The notes below the pieces were generated by a model. It was not told where the DNA came from. It saw nothing but the letters and a program-made list of their open reading frames with translations, and ran no database searches. A DNA stretch of 64,000 bases, from positions 98,432-162,431 of the forward strand of contig NZ_BMFZ01000009.1 of NCBI RefSeq assembly GCF_014639435.1, written 5' to 3'. Source of the stretch: Hafnia psychrotolerans (lineage in GTDB: Bacteria; Pseudomonadota; Gammaproteobacteria; Enterobacterales; Enterobacteriaceae). Shown here one piece after another: positions 9,264 through 17,369 of the stretch; the first letter of the stretch is position 1, and each line of letters starts with the position of its first letter. Made by a program: the position numbers and the translations under genes.

Positions 9264-10745
9264 TTACGGTGTAATGCGTAATCCCTGGACAACTTGGTTA
9301 TTAAAATCAAATGTATCTCTGGCCATGCCGGCTAACACAATATAATTCAATGCCGATGCCCATAAATCGCGACGCGCATTTATAAGGTCTTGCTCTGCAC
9401 GACTAATTTCCTGCTCAGCATTTAATAAATCAAGCGCATTCCTGTTACCAAGAGATAAGTATTGCTCACGATATAAAACGCGAGTTTCCGTAATGCTTTT
9501 CATCCTCTTCGTCAATAAAGAAATATTACCGTTCAGACCATTTACACTCTGAAAATAGTTTCTTTGCTGAACGGTTAATTCTAATTTCTTACTGGCAATA
9601 GTTGCCCTGGCTGCTTCCAATGCTCTTGCACTGGCACTTTCTTGCGCCATCAGTGCTCCGCCCTGATAAAGGGTACTGTTCAGTGACAAATAAACATTCT
9701 GGTACTGACTGCGAGTCTGATAATTAGCAATGTCACCAACATATTTATTAGTATTCGCTTCAAGAGAAAGCGTTGGATAACGCTGTGCTTTATAGCTTCG
9801 TAACTCAGCCTGAGCGATAGCAAGATCAGCCTGAGCAACCAAAATGGTCGGATTTCTGTTTAAGTCGATACGCTTACTCTGCCGTTCAATTAAGGGCTGT
9901 AGATCCATCAGCGCCGACAAATGTCTTTCCGCAACGGGTTGTCCAAGCAGCAACTGCAGATGATCTTTATTCTGCTGCAGTTTGATCTCCATTTCCTGCT
10001 GCAGTGCTTCGGCAGCCTCAATACGTGCCAGGGCCTGAACAGGATCTACACGGGTACTGGCACCCGCATCGGCACGCATCTGCGTCAATTTTAAAATATC
10101 ACGAAGGGATTTGATATTTTTTTTGTTATTATCAATAAGTTGTGAGTAACGATAAACTTCGTTAAGTGCCAATGCCGTCTGCTGAATAATGGTGTCGATT
10201 TGCAAGAGCACGGTAGCTTGTTGACGCATATATTTTGCACTGGACTGATCAACCGCGCTCCCGGTTTTACCAAAGTCATACAGCATCTGCGAAAGACCGA
10301 CCGTGGCAATTTGTCCGCTTCCTTCATCTTGCTGACGACCTGACGTAATGCCCGCCTTGATGGTAGGAAGATAGCCAGCGCTGGCAGCGTCAATACCGAA
10401 TCCGGCCGACTCAAGCGTGGCAATACTGCTGCTAATGGATGGATGATAACTGACTGCAAGGTGAATAGCCGCCTGCCAGTCGGCAGGAAAGGTTTTTCCC
10501 TGACTGACCGGGTCTTGCTCTGCAGGCTGCATTTCAATTTCCGCGGGTTTAATCCGGAGTTTATCTGCCAGTGCGGATCCACCGGCTGGAAAACTTCCTG
10601 GCTCAGGCGTTTTAGAAAAAACACCCCAAAAACCACCAGGCGCTTCACTTATATCTGTTTGCGGCGAAGTGAGCGTGTTTTTTTCAGCTGCACAAGCGTA
10701 AGGAATGCTGATTACACAGCATAAGGTAATAAATAGTTGCTTCAT
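9264..10745 (-). CDS. TolC-family outer-membrane channel (LapE/BapB-type)
   Basis: The 493-residue protein starts with a signal peptide (MKQLFITLCCVISIPYACAA). A proline- and charge-rich linker of about 70 residues follows, then two outer-membrane efflux protein repeats typical of the TolC fold (for example AIHLAVSYHPSISSSIATLES at the first repeat and LNRNPTILVAQADLAIAQAEL at the second). It provides the outer-membrane exit duct for the type I system. It lies 114 bases after the adhesin gene, with a strong hairpin between them at 10805-10840. A dedicated TolC protein next to the exporter suggests the system does not depend on housekeeping TolC. Confidence 0.93.
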   Translation of the reverse strand: MKQLFITLCCVISIPYACAAEKNTLTSPQTDISEAPGGFWGVFSKTPEPGSFPAGGSALADKLRIKPAEIEMQPAEQDPVSQGKTFPADWQAAIHLAVSYHPSISSSIATLESAGFGIDAASAGYLPTIKAGITSGRQQDEGSGQIATVGLSQMLYDFGKTGSAVDQSSAKYMRQQATVLLQIDTIIQQTALALNEVYRYSQLIDNNKKNIKSLRDILKLTQMRADAGASTRVDPVQALARIEAAEALQQEMEIKLQQNKDHLQLLLGQPVAERHLSALMDLQPLIERQSKRIDLNRNPTILVAQADLAIAQAELRSYKAQRYPTLSLEANTNKYVGDIANYQTRSQYQNVYLSLNSTLYQGGALMAQESASARALEAARATIASKKLELTVQQRNYFQSVNGLNGNISLLTKRMKSITETRVLYREQYLSLGNRNALDLLNAEQEISRAEQDLINARRDLWASALNYIVLAGMARDTFDFNNQVVQGLRITP

Positions 10746-10804
10746 AATTAATTAAGACATCCTGATGTCGATATTAGTTAAATTAAATACCTACAACAAT
10801 GGCA

Positions 10805-10840
10805 AATAACAGGCCAGCACCAGAGTGCCAGCCTGTTATT
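10805..10840 (-). promoter_or_regulatory. Intercistronic hairpin between adhesin and transporter genes
   Basis: AATAACAGGC at 10805-10814 and GCCTGTTATT at 10831-10840 are a perfect 10-bp inverted repeat with a 16-base loop that can itself pair weakly. It sits 20 bases after the adhesin stop and 60 bases before the TolC-type start. On the - strand the stem is followed by TGCC rather than a T-run, so it is more likely a partial terminator or an mRNA-stabilising stem than a full stop. Confidence 0.65.
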
Positions 10841-10859
10841 ACTTCTGCATTATTGTTTA

Positions 10860-13800
10860 TTAGCCAATAGTGACATCATCCTCAACATATAACTGAACCA
10901 CGGAACTATCTGTAGTAGTACTGGTGTAATGGTTATAGGTAACACCATTGACCAATAATGATCCCGAATCGTCCCATGTGCCATTCAGCGTCACAGTATC
11001 ACCGTCAGCTCCTCTGACATATAACGTATTATTGTCATCAGTGACTTTCAGCAAACTTTCTGAGCTAATTACCAGGTTGTCATTTTGACTATCATTCAAC
11101 AGGTCAATCTTCTCGATATTATCGACCTTTGAAGAGATATCACTGAGTTTCAGCGTACCAGTACCGTGCCAGGCCAGCGTATCGTTACTGTCGGCACCGT
11201 TAATGGAGATAAAATCAGTATCGTAAACCTGGAAAACATCTCCGCCACTGGTACCGCTAAAGGTGATTGCTCCGCCTTCGCTACCATCAATATTCATACC
11301 CAGATTGAAACTCAGTGACTCACTGCTGCCGTCAGAGAGGGTGTAGGTAAATGTATCGATGTTGCCGCTGTGTTCTGAGGCTTCATTCACCAGATAGCTA
11401 TAGTGGCCGTTACCATCGATTAACAGTGTGCCGTAAGCGCCTTTAAAGCTCACCTCCCCCCCAGTGATGTCAACCACCTCACCATTCTGGCTGACCGAAA
11501 CTACCGACAGATCCGGTGCTTCATCTGAAGGCAGTGAACCGGTGATGCTTTCTGCGACTTCATTGAAGGTTAACCCGTCTTGCACATAGAGCTTAACTGC
11601 CTTGCCGTCCAGAGCATTACCGGTATAAAGCGTGTAGGCGATGTTATTCAGTATTTCCACACCGCTAACTTCCCACACTCCCTGTAATGAAAGGGAATCT
11701 TCACTGCCGCCACGTACGTAAAGCACATTGTTGTCATCAGTAACTTTCTCAATATCGTCGGCAGACAACGTCAACACCGCGGCAGCACCGTTATCTTTAA
11801 GATCAATAACTTCGATATTGTGAACCTTGTCAGCGATGGCGCTAAGTTGCAGGTCACCTTTTCCACTCCAGACCAGCGTATCATGCCCGGATTTACCATC
11901 AACCGACGCGAAACTGGTGTCATGGATAGAGAAGCTGTCATCACCAATGGTACCCACAAAGATCAGCGCGCCCCCTTCGGATCCGTCAACCGACACCCCC
12001 AGAGTCATAATCAGATTTTTGGTAGTACCATCAGCCAGAACGTAAGTAAACGAATCTTCGCTTCCGGACAGCTTAATCACCGAATCGCTGTTAAGCGTAT
12101 AGGTATAACTGCCATCTGTGTGGATGGTCAGAGTACCGTAAGTCCCTTCGATAGTGGTACCCGCCGCGGCAACCAACGTGTAACTCGCCGTGCCTGTAAC
12201 AATACCTGCCGCAATTGATTTCACCAGAGTACTGCCATCGCTGGTCGTATCACTGGTAAAGACTGAACTCGTGATACTTGAGCTGGTACTTACTTTGTAA
12301 TCGGTAGTACTGACAATATCTGCCGAAACTTTCACTGTCAGCTCATCGTACCTGGTAGCCCATAACGCACCGGAGTAACCGGATTGGATATTCTCAACCA
12401 CAACACGATACGTCCCCGCCTGCTGGCCTGGCAAAGTCACATCCAGTGAAGAGGCTTCGCGAGTAAAGGACTGTAAGCCACTGGTGACGGTATCCCAGGA
12501 ATAGGTCTGCGAGTTGTAAACCTGGAGTGACCAGTTCACCGACACGTTGTTGTTCGCATTCATCAACACTGTCGTATAGGCATTGACGTGAATGGTCTGC
12601 AGGTCGGTGATATTGTTCACGGTAAAGCTCTCGCTGGTAAAGCTGCCGCTTGCCCCTTTGATTGTCGTGGTCTGATCAATGTGCTCACTGACCAACTGTA
12701 CCTGCCCCGTAACCCCTGACGCATTGGTTTCAGAAGCGGTTTCAGTGCTACTGGATTTAATGTCACTATCGACATACAACTCCACCGAGTTTCCGCTTGC
12801 TGTTGTGCTGGCGTAGTGAATATAGTCAACGTTATTAACGACTTCACTACCGACAAGCTGCCAGCTTCCACTCAGCGTCAGGGTATCGGTGGTTGATCCT
12901 TTAACGAACAGAGTATTGTTGCCATCCGTGATATCCGCGACGTTTTGCGCAGAGATCAGCAGATTATCCACACCCGTATCGTTCAACAGGTCAATTTCCT
13001 CAATATTGCTGATTTTACTGGCAATATCACTGACTGTCAGTGTACCGGTGCCGTTCCAGACCAACGTATCAAACCCTTCACCACCGTCAATGCTGGAGAA
13101 ATTAGTGTTACTGACGTTGAACGTATCGTCATTAACCGTACCCACGACCTCTGTGGTAGAGGTTACGTCATACTTCGTGCCCGTAGTGCTGTCAGAATAG
13201 TCGGTCGCGGAAAGCAGTAAACCACTTTGTACATAGATATTCACGGCGCTGCCATCAACTGCGGTCCCGGTGTAGTGTGTAAACACCACGCTATCCACAA
13301 CGACAGTGCCGCCATTGATCCAGGTGCCTTCCATCGTCACGGTATCGCCAGTTTCTCCCTTGATATACAGCGAGTTGCCTTCATTAGTGACATCAGCCAC
13401 ACTTTGCGCAGTCAGGACAAGATTGTCTTTTCCACCATCAGATGCGAGTGCAATCGACTCAATATTACTGACCTTATCCGCAATGCTACTCAGTACTAAC
13501 TCATCATTACCATGCCAAGAGAGCGTATCACTGCCCTCTTTGCCATCAACCGAGGCAAAATCGGTGTCATAGATTGCGAAAACATCATTAGCGGCCGTAC
13601 CGTCAAAGACCAATGCGCCACCGTTGCTACCATCGACTTCAACACCCAGATTGATCGTCACTGTTGCCATCACAACCTCACCATTAGCACCTTGCAATGC
13701 GTAGGTGAAGATATCTTCAGAACCGGTCGGTAGTGACGTAGTGCTTGGGGTGTAGGTGTAAGCACCGTTGCTATAAATCACTAGCGTACCGTACGCGCCG

Positions 13801-16691
13801 ATAATTGTGATGCCGCTTTCGGTAACATGGGTGTAGGTGTTGTCAACTGTTTTATCATCCGCACTGTCCCCCGCTTTGACGTACATTTTGGTGTAGATCG
13901 AACTCAGCTTATCGACGCTTCCGTCAGTCCCTTCGTCCGTAAGTACGTTACCGGTCGCGATTTCATTGGCAGTAATCACGTAATCGGTGGTGCTGACAAT
14001 ATCGACATTCATGTCGAATTTCAGGACATTGGTTGCCCCGTTGGTCGAAATCACCACACGATAGGTGCCAGCTTCTGAGACCAGAGTCGACATATCTACT
14101 GTCAGAACAGTTTCGTCATTATGGTTTCCAGCAAGAACAACCGCAGCATAGGTATTTACCGTTGACCACGTCCCATCACTGTTCAGCATTTGTAGCGTAT
14201 AAGTGATGTTGGTGTTCTTGGAGAAGATGTTGCCAAACGGACCCCACTCTGTCGAGAGCGTCAGTGAACCCGTGACCAGGTCGTCATTCCCTGTCAGAGT
14301 AAACGCGGAGGTATAGTTCTCCGTGTTCCCTGCCGTCAGCTTAACGTCGCTGTTGCTGGCACTTGATGAGTCATACGTCACCGTCACGCTGGCATTCGCT
14401 TCGTTATTGGATGCAATATCTGTAACGGCTTCCGCACTCGGATTTGTGGCATCCCAGCTCAGCATCAATCCATCATTAGTGCTGCCAATTTGCACATACA
14501 GTTGTGCGGAAGAGGTTTCTCCGGTGGCGGAATCAGTGAGGGTATAAGTGAAGGTATCCACTTTACCGATACTGTTCATCAACGTCACAGGCACGTACTC
14601 ATAGCTGCCATCAGCGCTAATAGTCAGAGTTCCATACTGTCCGACTAAGGTTGCTTTTGTTGTGGTGGTGTCAAACGTGGCCGTTGAAACACTACCGTCA
14701 CTATTCGTGATGTTAATCGACGTAACCGAGGTATAGGGACTATGCGGAATACCATCAGAACCGTAGACACTGTCCGTATCTGTTATTACGTTACCCGTCG
14801 CCGTGGTGTAATTGGTTGGCGTACCCTGTTCGGCGAGCGTGTAAACCGTTTTGGTCGCGTCCAGGCTAAAGCTAACGCCAAGGTTGAGCCCTGAGCTGGT
14901 ATAAACCAGCTGATAGGTTCCCGCTGTTAATCCTGTAAGTTCGATGGACGAGGAAGAAGCTCCCAGGCCAAACATACCAAACAGATTTCCAGACTCCTCC
15001 GCTCTCACATTGACCCACTCACCGGTTGAGGAGTCGTACTTCTGCAGAACAAGGGTCGAGTTATTGGCTACGTTGACAAATGCGGAAGATTTCGCGACCA
15101 CGTCTAAACTAATGAAGGTGCCATCCGCCACCACAATAGGATCACTAGTAATGGTGTTGTTTAAGGCAATTAAGCCACTATCACTTAACAGTACCCCTAG
15201 ATTTTCTTTAATATCAATTGGATAATCAAATCCAACTGTTGCATCTGAGCTGATATTATCTACCGCCGTCAGGACGATAGCCGCTAGGTTGAAATTCAGA
15301 GAAGCAGACGGATCACTGCTATTACCCACTGCATCCGTCACCGTAAAGGTGATCTCATGGCTACCGTCATACAATCCGGCTTTATCGGTATAGGTCCAGG
15401 AACCATCTGCAGCAACGATGGTTTTGCCAACAACTTCACCTTTATCGTAAATAGTCACCGTCGTGCCGGCTTCTAAATCGCTGCCGCTGAATGTCAGTTT
15501 GCTATCATTCAGGGTATCCGCAGCACTAACGATCTTACCGGCTTCATCCGTGATGATCACAGTGCTGATATCAACACCTTTCGGAGCTACGGAATCAACC
15601 GTATAGCTAATTGCTTTAGACTCGCCACTGCTGTTACCCGCAGCATCCGTTGCTTCAAAGGTGAACCTATGCTCACCCTCTGCTAAAGGTTTATCCGGTG
15701 TGAATGACCAGCTACCGTCCTCATTTACCGTTGCACTCCCCATTACCACACCATCATCGCTGACGGTTACTGTCGTTCCGGCCTCAAGGCCTTCTGCTGT
15801 AAACGTTGGCGTTGTGTCGGAAATCATGCCACCAACGGCAAGGGTGTCACCGATATCATTCGTTAAGGTGATATCGGCAGTATCAATGAGTTCCGGAGCA
15901 ACGGTATCAACAATAAGCGTGACGGTATCGCTGCCCGTATTGCCATCAGGATCGGTTATTGCCACAGTAAGACTGTGTTTACCGTCGGCCAGAGGTGTCT
16001 CTGGTGTAAACGTCCAGCGGCCGTCCGGGTCTACGGTCGCTTCCCCCATCACCACGCCGCCGTCGCTGATCACCACGGTCGAGCCCGGGGTCATATTGTT
16101 ACCGTTGAAGGTTGGCGTACTTTCCGAAATAGTACTTCCATTATTGATGATATTACCGGCCTGATCGGTCATCACTGGAGATAAGCCAGAATCATTGACA
16201 AGATCGCTACCTCCCGCTGCTGCTGAGGAAGAGGATGTGTTGGAGCGGTGGTGCTGTGAACTAGCCGCAGTGGCTACGCCAATCAGTGCAGCCGCAGCTG
16301 CAAAGGCACCACCCAGGGCAAGCATATTGTCTGCAGTAAGTGACTCGACCTGAGTACTTGTCAGATCGTAAAGCCCATTCTCAATATTATACTCGTAGGT
16401 GTACATGACCCCATCAGGACCAGAGGCAACGATAGCAAGAGGTTCGCTTGTGGAATAGTTTTCAAGAACAATAATATAATGTTCACCCGTCACCTCATCG
16501 ACTAACTCAAGATTCAGAGTATCGTTAACTTTAGTGGCTACGATCTTTTTAGGTGGTAGGCCTTTATTACTGTGAACTTCAAAGGATACCGCCTGTTGCG
16601 GTGCCTTCAGTGAGATAGATTGATTGGCATTCAAGGAATGTTTAGAAATAACATTCCCCTTAAAGTCCTTGATTATTAATTGAAAATTCAT
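10860..16691 (-). CDS. Giant BapA-like biofilm-type surface adhesin, type I secreted
   Basis: The protein has 1943 residues and no Sec signal peptide, and I saw no cysteine. Order of parts: a BapA prefix-like domain (about 1-125); an alanine-rich hydrophobic stretch (MLALGGAFAAAAALIGVATA); a serine-rich linker; three Ig-like repeats of about 105 residues (about 165-475, each with an SDGGVVMG- or YDKGEVVG-type motif and DGSWxxxP/D); a mixed beta region with VCBS-like modules (YGTLTISADGSYEY type); and four copies of a 130-145-residue module (about 1017-1160, 1184-1310, 1567-1710, 1797-1943) that carry the C-terminus. I see no glycine-aspartate RTX nonapeptides. The C-terminus (LYVEDDVTIG) is presumably the secretion signal. 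The three transporter genes follow directly. The likely role is cell-cell or surface adhesion, inferred from BapA/Lap relatives. Confidence 0.92.
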   Translation of the reverse strand: MNFQLIIKDFKGNVISKHSLNANQSISLKAPQQAVSFEVHSNKGLPPKKIVATKVNDTLNLELVDEVTGEHYIIVLENYSTSEPLAIVASGPDGVMYTYEYNIENGLYDLTSTQVESLTADNMLALGGAFAAAAALIGVATAASSQHHRSNTSSSSAAAGGSDLVNDSGLSPVMTDQAGNIINNGSTISESTPTFNGNNMTPGSTVVISDGGVVMGEATVDPDGRWTFTPETPLADGKHSLTVAITDPDGNTGSDTVTLIVDTVAPELIDTADITLTNDIGDTLAVGGMISDTTPTFTAEGLEAGTTVTVSDDGVVMGSATVNEDGSWSFTPDKPLAEGEHRFTFEATDAAGNSSGESKAISYTVDSVAPKGVDISTVIITDEAGKIVSAADTLNDSKLTFSGSDLEAGTTVTIYDKGEVVGKTIVAADGSWTYTDKAGLYDGSHEITFTVTDAVGNSSDPSASLNFNLAAIVLTAVDNISSDATVGFDYPIDIKENLGVLLSDSGLIALNNTITSDPIVVADGTFISLDVVAKSSAFVNVANNSTLVLQKYDSSTGEWVNVRAEESGNLFGMFGLGASSSSIELTGLTAGTYQLVYTSSGLNLGVSFSLDATKTVYTLAEQGTPTNYTTATGNVITDTDSVYGSDGIPHSPYTSVTSINITNSDGSVSTATFDTTTTKATLVGQYGTLTISADGSYEYVPVTLMNSIGKVDTFTYTLTDSATGETSSAQLYVQIGSTNDGLMLSWDATNPSAEAVTDIASNNEANASVTVTYDSSSASNSDVKLTAGNTENYTSAFTLTGNDDLVTGSLTLSTEWGPFGNIFSKNTNITYTLQMLNSDGTWSTVNTYAAVVLAGNHNDETVLTVDMSTLVSEAGTYRVVISTNGATNVLKFDMNVDIVSTTDYVITANEIATGNVLTDEGTDGSVDKLSSIYTKMYVKAGDSADDKTVDNTYTHVTESGITIIGAYGTLVIYSNGAYTYTPSTTSLPTGSEDIFTYALQGANGEVVMATVTINLGVEVDGSNGGALVFDGTAANDVFAIYDTDFASVDGKEGSDTLSWHGNDELVLSSIADKVSNIESIALASDGGKDNLVLTAQSVADVTNEGNSLYIKGETGDTVTMEGTWINGGTVVVDSVVFTHYTGTAVDGSAVNIYVQSGLLLSATDYSDSTTGTKYDVTSTTEVVGTVNDDTFNVSNTNFSSIDGGEGFDTLVWNGTGTLTVSDIASKISNIEEIDLLNDTGVDNLLISAQNVADITDGNNTLFVKGSTTDTLTLSGSWQLVGSEVVNNVDYIHYASTTASGNSVELYVDSDIKSSSTETASETNASGVTGQVQLVSEHIDQTTTIKGASGSFTSESFTVNNITDLQTIHVNAYTTVLMNANNNVSVNWSLQVYNSQTYSWDTVTSGLQSFTREASSLDVTLPGQQAGTYRVVVENIQSGYSGALWATRYDELTVKVSADIVSTTDYKVSTSSSITSSVFTSDTTSDGSTLVKSIAAGIVTGTASYTLVAAAGTTIEGTYGTLTIHTDGSYTYTLNSDSVIKLSGSEDSFTYVLADGTTKNLIMTLGVSVDGSEGGALIFVGTIGDDSFSIHDTSFASVDGKSGHDTLVWSGKGDLQLSAIADKVHNIEVIDLKDNGAAAVLTLSADDIEKVTDDNNVLYVRGGSEDSLSLQGVWEVSGVEILNNIAYTLYTGNALDGKAVKLYVQDGLTFNEVAESITGSLPSDEAPDLSVVSVSQNGEVVDITGGEVSFKGAYGTLLIDGNGHYSYLVNEASEHSGNIDTFTYTLSDGSSESLSFNLGMNIDGSEGGAITFSGTSGGDVFQVYDTDFISINGADSNDTLAWHGTGTLKLSDISSKVDNIEKIDLLNDSQNDNLVISSESLLKVTDDNNTLYVRGADGDTVTLNGTWDDSGSLLVNGVTYNHYTSTTTDSSVVQLYVEDDVTIG

Positions 16692-16880
16692 TTTTCACCA
16701 ATGTATTATAAAGTAGTTTATCTTTAAAAAGGAGTGATTCCTTTCCCATATTACTTGCTATCCATTATTTCTAAATCAATCAGCATTATCCTCTTTAGAA
16801 AACGCCACGGCATCTTTAATACAAAGGCGTCATATAAACTTTGGATTTAAATAAAATAGTAGTAGCCAAGCAAAAATCAA
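16692..16880 (-). promoter_or_regulatory. Adhesin upstream region (probable promoter)
   Basis: This 189-base AT-rich gap separates the regulator stop from the adhesin start. The adhesin ATG is preceded by TTGGTGAAAAATG, a modest ribosome-binding site. The promoter of the four-gene secretion operon is expected here, but I cannot assign -35/-10 boxes with confidence. The adhesin could also be read through from the regulator gene. Confidence 0.4.
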
Positions 16881-17285
16881 TCAGCTATAGATTAGATTTT
16901 CATCGAAATGAAAGTAATAAGGTTTTATCATATCGCCATTAAGATAAATCCCTTTCCCTTTAATGGTTTGCTGGAAACTGACAAAATCATGAGGCACATT
17001 CAGTGACAATAAGCGAAACTGTAATGATTGTATGACCTGCCATAAGCGTTGATTTGACGAACTAAGGCCATGTACGTCCCAAACGTGATATAGAACATCA
17101 CTTGTCAGAACGGTCTGGTTATTTGCATTTTGCAATAAGAATAAAAGTAACCGATTCATGGTGTCACGTAACATGTGCTCTTTTATAAACCCACGTTTTC
17201 TTTTATCGATATTGACTAACCTACGATGGATGAAATCGAACTGTACATGGTGACCGATATAATACCCAACAATGACGTTTTCCAT
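16881..17285 (-). CDS. Small winged-helix transcriptional regulator (CadC/ToxR-type DNA-binding domain, no membrane segment)
   Basis: The protein has 134 residues. NVIVGYYIGHHVQFDFIHRRLVNI at the start and the DTMNRLLLFLL, LTSDVLYHVWDVHGLSSSNQ and LWQVIQSLQFRLL stretches fit the OmpR-like winged-helix domain of CadC-type regulators. There is no transmembrane or periplasmic sensor part and no receiver domain, so it is a stand-alone DNA-binding protein. I chose the second ATG because GGAGG lies five bases before it and overlaps the first ATG (17297). It is transcribed toward the adhesin operon and is a reasonable candidate to control it. That link is inferred from position only. Confidence 0.75.
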   Translation of the reverse strand: MENVIVGYYIGHHVQFDFIHRRLVNIDKRKRGFIKEHMLRDTMNRLLLFLLQNANNQTVLTSDVLYHVWDVHGLSSSNQRLWQVIQSLQFRLLSLNVPHDFVSFQQTIKGKGIYLNGDMIKPYYFHFDENLIYS

Positions 17286-17313
17286 ATAATCCTCCATGAA
17301 TCAGAAAACCCAT

Positions 17314-17369
17314 AAATGCTCCGCCTGCCAACTTTACCGGAGAAATGCTACGACTGGCAACTTTACCGA
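17314..17369. repeat. Two direct repeats of 27 bp, 29-bp period
   Basis: Copies at 17314-17340 and 17343-17369 share AAATGCT, CG, CTG and CAACTTTACCG with four or so mismatches. They lie 28 bases upstream of the regulator start. They could be operator repeats for autoregulation or the multiple terminal repeats of a lost insertion element. Confidence 0.6.

Noticed and set aside
11820-14547. Several + strand frames of 70-130 codons opposite the adhesin gene
   Set aside because: They mirror the repeated codon pattern of the adhesin and show no independent signals.
10860-16691. RTX calcium-binding nonapeptides in the adhesin
   Set aside because: Searched for GGxGxD-type tandem repeats; only isolated GS/GD dipeptides are present.
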